Shown here: positions 45,604-55,977 of the stretch, in pieces
Position numbering within the stretch: the stretch's first letter is position 1
How the letters are laid out: every line of letters starts with the position of its first letter
Source of the DNA: Trametes villosa
Lineage: Eukaryota > Basidiomycota > Agaricomycetes > Polyporales > Polyporaceae
Assembly (NCBI GenBank): GCA_002964805.2
Contig: PUDQ02000032.1
Location: 744,001 to 808,000, forward strand
Direction: 5' to 3'
Length of the DNA stretch: 64,000 bases
The notes under the pieces: model-generated
The model's database searches: none
What the model was told of the DNA's origin: nothing
What the model saw: the letters and a program-made list of their open reading frames with translations, nothing else
Program-made: the position numbers and the translations under genes

Positions 45604-46480
45604 TTCACTCAAAGGCGCCGGGGAGTGTCGATAAACTGTGACGGCGCGTGTCACGTAGGCGTAGCTAGGCGTAGCCTGACCCAGCTGGGGCGAGCTCAGG
45701 CGTTTGTCTAGCGAGTTTTTCATACTATATAGTTCCGTCACGCGGCCGCCGTACCTCACTCAGAGTATCATGGCTAACTGGTAGCGTACAATCAGCGCAC
45801 TATCAGTGTGTAGTACTACCTGCGAGTCCTCGTCCAGATTCAAGCAGGCTATTGCGATCTGTTAGAAAGGGTGTGTACGTTGTGAATTAATTCTGGCTCA
45901 TTGCGCACGCTGCCCTCAGTATGTGCCAGTAGAATTTCATACACACCTCGCTCGGCATCGCTCGGTGTACAGGTTGAACTTGTCGCTGGCCTTCAGCGCT
46001 TTGGCTGAGCGCTGAGCGTCAACTCAGAGCAAGCTGCTCAGTTACAGTACGTCCAGCGCTCACTAGCAATTGTCGCTCGGAGGATCTGAGGGGTCTGACA
46101 TTCCAGATCATCACCGCGCTCGGAACCGCGCCAGCGTGTGATCCCAACCACTAACGAGAGGGAGACCGCGATCGTCTTCGCCCTACCCCGCACCGGAAAC
46201 GGGGTGCGGAGGAGATGACGTGCACCGCCCACGCCGGCGCAAATATCGCCACGGCGTTGATGGAATGGACGGCTGCAGTGGTCCCGGGCCGCTCTCGCAG
46301 CGCTGAGGGCGCACAAATGCTGTTGTCAGACCCCGGGCGGGCAGGGTATGAGCGTCCTGGGCGGGCTCCCGCCGAGTGTCGCGCATGATAGCTAGTAATG
46401 ATAGGATTTTAGACTGAGGGCGGTGCGTGGTCGGGTGCGACAAATGTAGAAAGGGCGCGCGGCAGTGAAACTTGAAGAGT
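45604..46480. other. Spacer between copia element 1 and the TIR transposon
   Basis: About 880 bp. No kinase N-lobe exon, transposase or other recognisable gene was found here. Short frames lack support. Confidence 0.45.
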
Positions 46481-46482
46481 TA

Positions 46483-46534
46483 CAGTGCTTTGCATAAGAA
46501 ACTGCAGTGCACGCGCGCGTGAAAAGTTGTTTGC
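46483..46534 (+). repeat. Left terminal inverted repeat of the DNA transposon
   Basis: Begins CAGTGCTTTGCATAAGAAAC and continues through a GC-alternating tract to GAAAAGTTG. It matches the reverse complement of 55926-55977 with two mismatches. Preceded by TA (46481-46482). Confidence 0.92.
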
Positions 46535-46998
46535 GGGTATTTGTATGGCCCCCGAATCTCTAGATTTACCCCAATTGGGGAGGTAGCCAGGGCATCAATC
46601 AATAAGCGCCAGGGAAATGTGACCTCATGTACCCGTTTTTCTCAGGCAGGGCGCTCCGAGTCTGCATGCCGCCGCCCTAGCTTCGTCTCCCTGCGCATCG
46701 CTCGCGTCCTGTCCATACGGCCTGTGGCTACAATGCAAGTTCGCGCACTCGGATACGAGCTCACTCTTTCCAGCTGAGTACTATGATGGTCCCAGGGAGG
46801 CCCTCGAACCGAGCTAACCTTGCCCTGCTATAGGCTGATCCCCTAGGCACGGGGATCTCACTTCAATATGCGGACCCCGCTGTGGTTTCGGACCGCGGTG
46901 GATCAAGTTGTCGTCTAGGGCGGTCAACGGAGGGGCCAAGGTGGCCCGTGCTCACCTAGGGCAGGCTCGACGGCGGCGGGAGAGGGCCTCTGGACAGG

Positions 46999-47006
46999 TA
47001 TAAAAG
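46999..47006 (+). promoter_or_regulatory. TATA box of the transposon passenger gene
   Basis: TATAAAAG lies about 246 bp before the ATG at 47252. Between them is a long C/T-rich leader typical of strongly expressed fungal genes. This supports 47252 as the genuine start. Confidence 0.7.
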
Positions 47007-47272
47007 GGCTCTGCCCGGTACGCTATCCTCCATCCTCCTCCTGTTCGCTCTACTGACATCCTATCTCTTCCTATTGGTCTATCACTATCTCTTCATCTCT
47101 ATCCACCCTCCCTTTCCTTTCGCTTCCCTGGTTTCCCAACTTCTTGTGCTCCTGCACGCATTTCTGCCCGGTTCCTCCTCTTCATCATCTACTTGCACTC
47201 TCTCGCTTTTCATCACTCCTACATCACATCCATCTCGAAGAACCACTACCCATGGCCCCCAACCCAGCACCT

Positions 47273-47565
47273 TGTCGGAATCTGTAAGGGAGACGCGCTC
47301 AGCCGTCTGTAAGAGGAACGACTAAATCTATTATCTGTACCTGTAAGGGAGACACGCTACATACATGTGTGAGCTATCTGACAGGTACAGTAGACAAATG
47401 AATGACATACCTCAGCCGTCTGTAAGAGGAACGACTAAGGAAAGGAAAGAGAGGAGGCCAGCGCGGTATGCGCTGGCTGGTGGCTGTGCTCGGATTATCT
47501 AACAAGTCCTGATATAGTAGGTATCTTATCTACGGCGCTTGTCCATTGCTCAGTGCATTCCAACA
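47273..47565 (-). repeat. 3' LTR of copia element 2
   Basis: 293 bp. Read on the plus strand it starts TGTCGGAAT and ends TTCCAACA. It repeats the motif CCGTCTGTAAGAGGAACGAC twice internally. Preceded by CACCT. Confidence 0.95.
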
Positions 47566-50500
47566 CTCCCACTCGAGCGCAGCCTAAGACCCATAGCGCG
47601 GACGAACTTCCAGTGCTTCTCATGCGGGAGAGCCTTGGTAAGAATGTCTGCCACCATGTCATCCGTCCGAACCCAGCGAACCTCTGCCTGACCCTTCGCG
47701 ACCAAGTCATCGCGCACGAAATGGTACTTGCGCTGAATGTGCATGGTGCGAGCGCGGTACTGCGGGTCCTTGCTCAGGATGATGGCTGCCATGTTGTCGC
47801 ACGCGAGAATGGAGGATTCACCCGGTGGGTGGCCAATCTCGGCGAAGAACGTGCGCAACCAAGCGAGGTGTTGGCCAGCGTTGCTGAGGCCGATGTACTC
47901 AGACTCCGTGGAGGAGAGGGCAACCAAAGACTGACGCTTGCTTGACCACCCGATGGCACCCCGGTTGCTGATGAAGACAAAGCCGGAGGTGGACCGGGAG
48001 GTGTCGCGATCGCCAGACCAGTCAGCGTCCGAGTAGCCGTGGAAGTCCATGTCTCCGGCAACGTCAGAGCCGTCAAAGCGCAACTCCATGTCACGGGTCG
48101 CCTTGAGGTACCGCAGGCCACGCTTTGCCATCTCCCAGTGGCACCGCTTGGGGTTGGCAGAGTACCGACCGAGGACTCCAACCAGATACGCAATGTCAGG
48201 CCGAGTACCCATCATCGCGTACATCATAGATCCAATGGCGCTAGCGTAGGACACTGAGCGACCGTCGATCTCGATGGAGTGGCGAGTGGTGTTGTCCTCG
48301 GGGTCGTCGGCAGAAGGTTTGACACTGGTAGCCATGGGTGTGTACTGAGGCTTGCAGTCCTTCATCCCGTACCGATCAAGGACGGTGTCGATGTACTGCC
48401 GCTGGGAGAGGTAGACGGCGCGCGCTGGACGGTCGCGTCGGATGGCAATGCCAAGGATGTAGGAGGCCGCTCCGAGGTCTCGCATCTTGAACTGCGCAGT
48501 GAGCTTGCGCTTCACCTCGTCCATGAAGGCACGAGAGGTGGCAGCGAGCAGCAGGTCGTCGACATAGACAACGAGGAAGCAGAGCTGGCCCTGGTTGTTG
48601 TGGAAAACGTAGAGGCACGTCTCAGAGTCGAGGCGGGTGAAACCAAGTCCGGTGAGCTTCCGGTCCAAGGTCTTGTTCCACGTGCGGCCAGCCTGCTTGA
48701 GACCGTAGAGGGACCGCTTGAGACGCCAGCAGTGACCGGGTTCAATGGCCACACCCTCTGGGGGCATGAGGTACAGCTCCTCGTCAAGCTCGCCGTTGAG
48801 GTAGGCGGCTGAGACATCCATCTGGTCCAGTTCGAGGTCGTACCGTGCGGCGAGGGCAAGGATGATGCGCACGGACTCAAGGTTGGCGACAGGGGCAAAG
48901 ACGTCCTGGTAGTCGATGCCGGCCTTCTGAGTGAATCCTCGAGCCACGATACGGATCTTGAACCGCTCAATCCCGCCGTTCTTGTCGAACTTAACGCGGA
49001 GGACGGGTTTGGACGTGATGGGCCGTACGCCCGATGGAATGGGCACTGTCTCGTAGACGCAGTTGTCCCGCAGGTTCTGGAGCTCCTCCTCGAGAGCCGC
49101 CCGCCAGTGTTCGCCCTCAGGAGTGCTGAACGCTTCCCTCAGCGTGGAGGGGAGTTCGTGGTTCCTGGGGCCCGTGCTCGAGATACCGGCGAAGAAGACC
49201 TCATCGGCATCCATCTCTGGGAGATCTGGAAGCTCGATGTCTGGGATGTGTTCCGGAGGTGCGTTCTGCGGTAGCGGCTGGAGATCAGGGCTAGGCGGTG
49301 CTGGAGGAGGAGGTGCTGCTGCTGGTGCCTGCGCTGGAGGGACCTGCGCACGTCGTTGTTGACGTCGCTGCTCTTCCTCCTGGAGGGTGCGCTCGTACTC
49401 GCGGTTTCTGTTTGCTACGTGCCGCTCTCTCCCGGATCGCCGGACTGGGGCAGGTGCCTGAGGAGGTGCAGAGACACGCCGCTGCTGGAGCCGTGCGGGC
49501 TGCGGTGTCCTAACCGGAGAGGGTTGAGCAGGAGGAGGTGGAGCCGGTGCCTGAGGAGGCTGCACGACTTGCGAGACACGGCGCGGGATGCGCGACGGCG
49601 TGCCATCACGAGGAGGGAGAGGTGGAGCTCCCACTGGCCCCGCAGCGGGTGGGGGAGGTGCTCCCACTGGCTCTGCAGCGTCTGGGGGAGGCACTGGAGC
49701 TCCCACTGGCCCGATGAAGACTGGTTCATCATAGCGTACCGGAGCAGGCCGGCGAGGACGGAGGATGTCGTCGTACTTGTTGTTTCCAGCTGGCTCAGGG
49801 CCGAGTTCCTTGAGGAATTCAGCAGGGGGGCCGCCGTTCTCGTTGAACTGGACATGTCGGCTGGAGAACACCTGACGTGTGGTGACGTCCATGAGCTTGT
49901 ACGCTTGCTTCCCGTACTTGTACCCAAGGAAGATGCACTTCCTCCCCTTCGGCGCGAATTTGCCCTTCCGCTTGTCTTTGGGGATGAGCGCGTAGGCCGG
50001 GCAGCCGAATGGATGGAAGAACGTGGGGTCGATCTTGCGCTGCTCGCCGAGGAGGGCCTGGTATGGGGTTCTGCCCTTGAGACCTTTGGCGGGGCTGCGG
50101 CAGATGACGTACGCGGCAGTTTGCATTGCGTCAGCCCAGAAGGACTTGGGCAGGCAGGACTCAATGAGCATGGCGACGGTGAGATTGACGAGGGTCTGGT
50201 TGACGCGCTCTGCCATACCGTTTTGCTCTGGAGTGTCGGCCGCTGTGGTCTCGTGAAGGACACCCTCCTTGCGAAGTTGCGCCTCGAATGCCTTGCTCGT
50301 GTACTCGCCGCCGTTGTCCGTTCGAAGGAACTGGACAAAGTTGGGAGAGAGAGCGATGTCTCCCACTTCTTCCCGGAGGGCTGCCTGGACGTCCGCTTTC
50401 CACCGGTTGTAGGTGTCCTGAGCTTCACTCTTGTGCTTCATGAAGAGGACCCACAGGAACCGGTTGTACTCGTCGAGGAAGGTGATCCAGTAGCGGAAGC

Positions 50501-52073
50501 CTTGGCGCGAGGCATCGACCATGCCGCCGACATCGGAGTGTATGTACTGGAGTGGCCGGGTCGCGCGGTTTCCGGTGCGGGGCTTGAACGGTAGCTTGTG
50601 CATCTTCCCCATGGCGCACGGCTCGCAGAACTGGGGCTCGCCCGTGAGGGTGTCGATGCCCTTGAGCTGCCGCTTGGAGACCATATGTTTGAGGCGGTCC
50701 ATGGAGATGTGCGCGAAGCGGCGATGGAGGACGTTGATGTCCACAGCGAGCATGGCTTGGTCCTTGCGAGGGAGCGGATCGACCTCGAGGTGGTAAAGCC
50801 CACGCTTGGGGGTTGCGTGCATGATGCGCGTGCCGTTGCTGAGACGTACCCGGCCGCCGTGCTCCACGAAGAGTACATTGAGTCCACGAGCGCAGAGTCG
50901 CTGGACCGAGACGAGGGCAACCGCGAACGAGGGGATGAGGAGGACGTTCGAGAGGATGGTTTCGTACTCCTTGCCGTCCACCTTGCTGAGGAGCGTGATG
51001 GACCCCTTTCCAACGGCGTGCACGTTCGAGTTGTCGCCAAAGCTGACTCGACGAGGTGTGGTGAACGGCTCGTAGCTGCCAGGGACGAACCAACTGCGTT
51101 CCGGCACCATGTGTGCGGAGGCGCCAGAGTCGACGAGGATGGGGATGGACTTGCGGTTGGTGTCGGACGCGAGGTAGGCCTGAATGCGCTTGCGGAGAGA
51201 CTTCGAGATATGTACATGATGCGCCTGAGCGCTGGTATCTGAGTCTACGCTGGCCGAGTCCGAGTCTGAGTCCTCCACCACCTTATGTGCATCCGCCCGC
51301 TTCTTCTTCTTCTTGCGCTTCCCGTCTGCGTTGCCCTGCTTGGACTTCAGCACGCGGCACTCGTCCGTGGCGTGCGAGTCGTTGAAGCCGTGGTGTGAGC
51401 AGTGCTTCTTGCCGTTCGGCTTCGGTGTGGAACCGGAGGCCTTGAGGGCAGACTCGGGTGCGGAGGAGGCGGTGCGGGCGACCTCTGCGTGGATGCGGGC
51501 GTCGACATCACTGAAGGACAGTGACTGGCCGAGCGGGATGGCGCTGAGGATGGTGGTGCGGAAGGTGTCCCATCGCGTGTCCGAGGGGAGCGAGTTGAGG
51601 AGCGCGTAGGCGAGGAACTCGTCGTCCATCGGCTTCTTCAAGCCGGCGAGCTTGCGGTGGTCAGAGAGTAGACGACCGATGTGGTCGTCGATGCTGCTCG
51701 TCCCGTCCCAGCGCGCGTTGACCAGGTTCATCCAGGTGTAGAAGGAGAGGACCGTGGTGTTGGTCTGCTCGTACTCCTTCGTGATGGCCTGGAAGAGGTC
51801 GCGCGCGGTCGCGCAGTCGGCGAACTTGAGGGCGATGGCGTCCAAGATGTGCTCGACGAGGATGCCGTGCGCCTTCTCAGCCCGGATGTCCCAGGAGTCC
51901 GTGGCGTTAGGGCCGTACGTCGGGGGATAGACTGTAGTAGTCTGAGGAGGGCGGACCTCCTCCCCGGCAACGATACGGCCTGCCCCCACAGCGCGCAACT
52001 TAGCCAAGACGCGGATTTTCCACATCTGGTAGTTGTCGGCGCCAGTGAGCACCAGGGTGGTGTCGTCACCCAT
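47550..52073 (-). CDS. Copia gag-pol polyprotein (element 2), intact
   Basis: 1507 residues from ATG at 52073 (MGDDTTLVLTGADNYQMWK). Domains in order: UBN2-type gag (DRDLFQAITKEYEQTN-like region, LLSDHRKLAGLKKP) and a knuckle-like CSHHGFNDSHATDEC. Protease follows (ILVDSGASAHMVP), then GAG-pre-integrase (HRRFAHISMDRLKHM). Integrase comes next (HSDVGGMVDASRQG, TFLDEYNRF, DTPEQNGMAERVNQT), then a long Pro/Ala linker. Reverse transcriptase (KFDKNGGIERFKIRIVARGF, DVSAAYLNGELDEELYLMPP, YVDDLLLAA) and RNase H (GYSDADWSGDRDTSRSTSGF, SSTESEYIGLSNAG) complete it. The frame crosses the purine tract and stops inside the 3' LTR (GSVGMH). No break was seen. It differs strongly from element 1, so the two are separate families. 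Confidence 0.96.
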   Translation of the reverse strand: MGDDTTLVLTGADNYQMWKIRVLAKLRAVGAGRIVAGEEVRPPQTTTVYPPTYGPNATDSWDIRAEKAHGILVEHILDAIALKFADCATARDLFQAITKEYEQTNTTVLSFYTWMNLVNARWDGTSSIDDHIGRLLSDHRKLAGLKKPMDDEFLAYALLNSLPSDTRWDTFRTTILSAIPLGQSLSFSDVDARIHAEVARTASSAPESALKASGSTPKPNGKKHCSHHGFNDSHATDECRVLKSKQGNADGKRKKKKKRADAHKVVEDSDSDSASVDSDTSAQAHHVHISKSLRKRIQAYLASDTNRKSIPILVDSGASAHMVPERSWFVPGSYEPFTTPRRVSFGDNSNVHAVGKGSITLLSKVDGKEYETILSNVLLIPSFAVALVSVQRLCARGLNVLFVEHGGRVRLSNGTRIMHATPKRGLYHLEVDPLPRKDQAMLAVDINVLHRRFAHISMDRLKHMVSKRQLKGIDTLTGEPQFCEPCAMGKMHKLPFKPRTGNRATRPLQYIHSDVGGMVDASRQGFRYWITFLDEYNRFLWVLFMKHKSEAQDTYNRWKADVQAALREEVGDIALSPNFVQFLRTDNGGEYTSKAFEAQLRKEGVLHETTAADTPEQNGMAERVNQTLVNLTVAMLIESCLPKSFWADAMQTAAYVICRSPAKGLKGRTPYQALLGEQRKIDPTFFHPFGCPAYALIPKDKRKGKFAPKGRKCIFLGYKYGKQAYKLMDVTTRQVFSSRHVQFNENGGPPAEFLKELGPEPAGNNKYDDILRPRRPAPVRYDEPVFIGPVGAPVPPPDAAEPVGAPPPPAAGPVGAPPLPPRDGTPSRIPRRVSQVVQPPQAPAPPPPAQPSPVRTPQPARLQQRRVSAPPQAPAPVRRSGRERHVANRNREYERTLQEEEQRRQQRRAQVPPAQAPAAAPPPPAPPSPDLQPLPQNAPPEHIPDIELPDLPEMDADEVFFAGISSTGPRNHELPSTLREAFSTPEGEHWRAALEEELQNLRDNCVYETVPIPSGVRPITSKPVLRVKFDKNGGIERFKIRIVARGFTQKAGIDYQDVFAPVANLESVRIILALAARYDLELDQMDVSAAYLNGELDEELYLMPPEGVAIEPGHCWRLKRSLYGLKQAGRTWNKTLDRKLTGLGFTRLDSETCLYVFHNNQGQLCFLVVYVDDLLLAATSRAFMDEVKRKLTAQFKMRDLGAASYILGIAIRRDRPARAVYLSQRQYIDTVLDRYGMKDCKPQYTPMATSVKPSADDPEDNTTRHSIEIDGRSVSYASAIGSMMYAMMGTRPDIAYLVGVLGRYSANPKRCHWEMAKRGLRYLKATRDMELRFDGSDVAGDMDFHGYSDADWSGDRDTSRSTSGFVFISNRGAIGWSSKRQSLVALSSTESEYIGLSNAGQHLAWLRTFFAEIGHPPGESSILACDNMAAIILSKDPQYRARTMHIQRKYHFVRDDLVAKGQAEVRWVRTDDMVADILTKALPHEKHWKFVRAMGLRLRSSGSVGMH

Positions 52074-52445
52074 GGCTGTGGCCTAGGCACTGGACAGGCG
52101 CTGGGCAGACGCCGGTGGCTGAGGCGCTGGGCAGGCGCTGGTGGGTGTTTCCTAATTAGGTAGTGCGGCACGTCGCACTACCAAATGTGGAAGTGCACCG
52201 GTGGCCACTGAGGAGTGGGCAAAGGAGGGGAACCGCGCACTCAGTGATTATATCACGAGCGTCAGCGGAGGTCTTCGCAGTGGTATAGACCAAAGCGGAT
52301 AGGGTGTGGGATGGAAAAGGAATGGGAAGGGGGGAGCGCCTACTGAGGAGATAACCCCAGCAGGTGTGGATTGGGAAGGAGTGGACGTCTTCCTGGTCTT
52401 GCAGGAAGGCTGGGCGTCTTGATAGATTCGGGGGCTCTCTGGATC

Positions 52446-52466
52446 TAGAGCGCAGGGCTCATAACC
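52446..52466 (-). other. Primer-binding site of copia element 2 (half-tRNA-Met type)
   Basis: On the minus strand it reads GGTTATGAGCCCTGCGCTCT plus one A, abutting the 5' LTR. It is identical over 21 nt to the site of element 1 and complementary to the D-arm to anticodon-loop part of a methionine tRNA. Confidence 0.8.
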
Positions 52467-52759
52467 TGTCGGAATCTGTAAGGGAGACGCGCTCAGCCGT
52501 CTGTAAGAGGAACGACTAAATCTATTATCTGTACCTGTAAGGGAGACGCGCTACATACATGTGTGAGCTATCTGACAGGTACAGTAGACAAATGAATGAC
52601 ATACCTCAGCCGTCTGTAAGAGGAACGACTAAGGAAAGGAAAGAGAGGAGGCCAGCGCGGTATGCGCTGGCTGGTGGCTGTGCTCGGATTATCTAACAAG
52701 TCCTGATATAGTAGGTATCTTATCTACGGCGCTTGTCCATTGCTCAGTGCATTCCAACA
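52467..52759 (-). repeat. 5' LTR of copia element 2
   Basis: 293 bp, one difference from 47273-47565. Followed on the plus strand by the CACCT duplication (52760-52764). Confidence 0.95.
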
Positions 52760-54747
52760 CACCTGACGGCAGCCACCACGGGCCGAAGCCACACGGCCGC
52801 CCATCTGAACACTGGCTCCGGCATCCAGCCTGGATCGGTATGTTACGGTGCCCCTCCATTTACTGACCCTATTGACATGACTCGCAGATGGCGCGAGATA
52901 CCCTCCGCGCTTCTATACTAGTCTCGACGAGATCAACGCCGACCGCGCTGCCGAGGGGTACCCACCCCTTGCTGCATACGTCGAGCCTCACCCTGTGCCG
53001 GCCCCAGCAGATCCACCGGCTGCTCCCCTCCCACCCCATGATCCCCTCCCACCGCACGATCACCCGGCCGCCGCCGTCGAGCCACCTGTACCTCCTGTGG
53101 CTCCCCCTCCCGGTCCTATCGATGTTGACGCTGCCGACGTCAACCCTGTGCCAGGGGTTGACGTCGCCGATGCGGATGCAGCGCGTGAGCCATCTGTCGG
53201 TAAGTACTGGCCTACGCCAGGTATTGCACTCGCTGACGACACCCTCATAGTCCCGATAGAAGCAGCAGGACACCTCGTCTCAGTGACGACGGTGTTCCTC
53301 AGCACTGTCCCGGTCACGGGCAGTCGTGCTTCCCGAGGCGCAACCAAGAAGGTGAAGGAGCGGACAGTCAAGTCCGACCACATACGCCTCGATGGCACCT
53401 CCCGGGTCGAGTTTTTGCGCGCAGCCCTCGCTGTACACGACTTGGATGAACAGTACTGCCCGGGCACCGTAACAGGCCCCCCGGTGAAGATATGGTGGCC
53501 AGGTTCAAGGTGCGCCTCTCGAGCCGTAGTTTTTTTTTTTAATGTTCATAATTCTGACGATAATCTGTGTCAGTGGAGGAAAATCCGGCGCATCCACGAT
53601 CGATACCGACCACGACTTCGAAGTCACAAGGACTGCCATCCTGAAAAAGAACCGCGACACGTGTACCGTCAACATCGAGTTCGACCTCGATGCGATGGAG
53701 GCCTATCGCATCCGCAAGCGTGTAAGTGCTCGTATTTTGATTCGTTCTCCCGGCCCGTATTCACACATTGTTTATAGGCTCCTCCCCCTCTTCTTGCTCT
53801 ACAAGACAACGAAGAAGAGCTCCGTCGAGGAGACAAGGTAGCTCATCCCTCCATGCACCCTTCGGCAAATACTAACAGGTTGGGCAGGTCCCTCGGCTTG
53901 ACCTATTCACCGAGGACACCCAGATCAACGGGCAGATCATCATGCAGCTCAAGACAAAGTGGGCGTGCGAACGTCATCAAGGCGAGCACGGCGAGCCGGG
54001 TTTCTGCTACGTCGATGACGCTGGCCTCCACCTCGGCTTGAACAACCGTAAGCTCAAGCTTTGGGCTGCGGCCATTGTACGTTGACTTTTGCACCTTCAA
54101 CCTTGCTTTCATGCTGATTCAGCATGTAGGCGGCAGCAGATGCAATGAAGCACCAGCCGCCGGCAACGGTGGACTTCGACGGCCTGCGGGATGGTCGCCT
54201 GGCTTCCAACAAGCTACGGGGACGTCCATCGGTACCCAGTGCCGCAACGACCTCTACCGGCGACGTTGCAGCTTTGCTCATGGCCGCGGTCATCCCGCTC
54301 ATCACCAGTCAGCTTGCGCCGAAGGCGACCCCTCCCCATTCAGCACCAACAACACCGACACGCCCGCGCCAGCTACCGCCGCAGCCGCAGTCTCCGTCAC
54401 CTCGTCCAGGTACCGAGTTGGCTGTGTGTCTCGGTGATTTCCTCACGGAGAAGGGAATTGACCTCGCCGGAGCTGAGCCTGCGCTGGCAGAGTTAGAGCT
54501 TACCCCGGACATTATCAATGAGGTTCCCGTTGCCCGTCTGTGCGACGTTCTTGGTGCGGTAGAGGGGCGGGTGCGTAAGTTCCAGCTCTTCTGTAAAGAG
54601 TGGGTTCTGCGGGTCGAGGACAAGAGACGCCGTGGTCTCTGAGGTTCACCAGTAGCATATGTTTCCGACTGTTACACAATCGTTATAATGATTCCCCGTA
54701 CATTATTTCATTTGCCATAGACTACTTATGACGTAGAGTAATTGCCG

Positions 54748-55829
54748 TCAATCGTATCCGCAGTTGCGTACCCATGCCTCCGCATTCTCAGGCGTCACGG
54801 ACATAGCTGCTTGGTGAATCAGCCAAGGGCGTGCATCGGGATTGAGGGCTTGCGTCTCGTGACGGCGAAGCCAGGCCTTGATAGAGTGGAAGGCCTGTTC
54901 GATGGGATTCAGGTCAGGGGAGTAAGACGGGAGGTATACAAGGCGGGCTCCTACGTGTCAGCTGTTAAGTACGGTGTGCATATACGGATGAAAAGTCGGC
55001 GCGCACCACAGAGCCTCTCCACAATCTCTCTGACCTCCTCGTCATGATGTATAGCGCAGTTGTCCATCACGACCACGCTGCGAGGGCCAGGATAAGGAGT
55101 GAGTTTTGGAGCCTGCGAGGACAGCAATACCGAGAAGTCAGCCCACGCAAGAATGTAATGCAAAAGAGAACATACGAGTTCATTGCGAACGAATGAGATG
55201 AACCGCTCCTTGTTTACCGATCCCTCAAAGATATCCAATGCAATGATGCCGTCGAGCGAAAGCGCTGGCAGGAGCGAGAACCGTTCACCACGGATGAAAG
55301 TGGCACGCCGAACGCATGCGACACCCCTTGCTGCCCAGCCCTCCGTGCGCTGACTTGTGCGGTTGTCGATGCTGGACTTGTCTAGCCACACAAACGACTC
55401 CGCGGGTATGTCGCCGTACTCCGCCTGCCAGGTAGCCCTCAGAAGCTCGTCGCGTTCAATTGCAGATTTTGCGACTCGTTTATGGGTGATATCGAGTCGG
55501 CGCAGGGCTCGGGAGAGTGTTGAGAGAGAAGTGTCGACCCCACGGGCTTCGAGCAACCTCTCTTGGATTTCATCGAGGTAGAGAGTCGGATTTGCTTGCA
55601 AGAGGGAGGCGATATAGGTGATATCACCTTGGTCGAGAATGCGTGGTCGGCCTCTCGGACGGGCAAACGGATTCGAGGTCTGTCGATAGTCGCGGTAGTT
55701 GCGCAGAATAGTGTACACGGTACGCTCAGAGCAGCCAGCGAGTTCAGCAATTTCAGCAGCAGTTTTATTGTGTGTGTAGCGCCATTCGACCATGCGGTCT
55801 TTGAGCTGCTCACTGAGAGGAGGAGCCAT
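54748..55829 (-). CDS. Tc1/mariner-IS630-type DDE transposase
   Basis: ATG at 55829. Exons 55829-55176, 55112-55007 and 54950-54748 sum to 963 nt, 320 residues. The N-terminal paired-like helix-turn-helix region includes AEIAELAGCSERTVYTILRN, an RGRP hook (ARPRGRPRIL) and a second HTH (TSLSTLSRALRRLDITHKRV). The catalytic triad is Asp in FVWLDKSSIDNRT, Asp in VVVMDNCAIHHDEE, and Glu in LPSYSPDLNPIEQAF, with about 35 residues between the last two. Introns have clean GTATG and GTGCG donors. The frame is intact, so this may be an active enzyme. It lies inside the same TIRs as the passenger gene, convergent to it. Confidence 0.92.
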
Positions 55830-55925
55830 GATGAGCGACGCGTCCTGCGAGGCGCGCGTAGAAATTGTTATCGTCGCGCAAACCCTATTCTAACCCTAGG
55901 ATTTTTTGGGAGGGGCCAAACAGGA

Positions 55926-55977
55926 GCAAGCAACTTTTCGCGCGCGCGTGCACTGCAGTTTCTTATGCAAAGCACTG
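55926..55977 (-). repeat. Right terminal inverted repeat of the DNA transposon
   Basis: Reverse complement begins CAGTGCTTTGCATAAGAAAC and matches 46483-46534 with two mismatches. Followed by TA (55978-55979). Confidence 0.92.

Larger units (their letters stand above)
47273..52759 (-). mobile_element. Complete Ty1/copia LTR retrotransposon (element 2)
   Basis: 5487 bp, minus orientation, two 293-bp LTRs that differ at one position (CACGC versus GCGCGC context near 47354 and 52548). CACCT target duplication at 47268-47272 and 52760-52764. Primer-binding site, intact polyprotein and purine tract are all present. It is nested in codon 7 of the passenger gene of the DNA transposon, so it inserted after that transposon. 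Confidence 0.96.
47252..54642 (+). pseudogene. Transposon passenger gene of unknown function, split by copia element 2
   Basis: ATG at 47252; six codons plus the CCT of the target site, then the copia, then the rest of exon 1 from 52765. Exons: 47252-47272 + 52765-52837, 52888-53199, 53251-53509, 53574-53721, 53778-53837, 53888-54076, 54130-54642. Together they make 1575 nt, exactly 525 codons with stop. The protein starts Pro/His-rich and continues with an Ala/Pro/Asp-rich low-complexity part. Next come a basic region (GATKKVKERTVKSDHIRLDG) and a Cys/His cluster (CERHQGEHGEPGFCYVD, a possible C-H-H-C metal site) followed by LKLWAAAI. A Ser/Pro linker leads to a helical C-terminus (LCDVLGAVEGRVRKFQLFCK). 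I recall similar multi-copy unknown proteins in agaricomycetes but no assigned function. The copia insertion should destroy normal expression. Confidence 0.8.
46483..55977. mobile_element. TA-flanked DNA transposon with two genes, carrying a nested copia
   Basis: Ends are inverted repeats of about 52 bp beginning CAGTGCTTTGCATAAGAAAC, with two mismatches, flanked on both sides by TA. Between them lie two convergent genes: a seven-exon gene of unknown function (plus strand) and a DDE transposase of the Tc1/mariner-IS630 group (minus strand), stops about 105 bp apart. Subtracting the nested copia and one target copy leaves about 4.0 kb. Both gene models sum to a whole number of codons. TA duplication and CAGT-like ends fit the transposase type. 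The passenger gene inside the same repeats is the unusual part. Confidence 0.87.

Noticed and set aside
49356..50594. 412-codon plus-strand frame opposite copia element 2
   Set aside because: It lies wholly inside the antisense of an intact polyprotein and has no recognisable domain.
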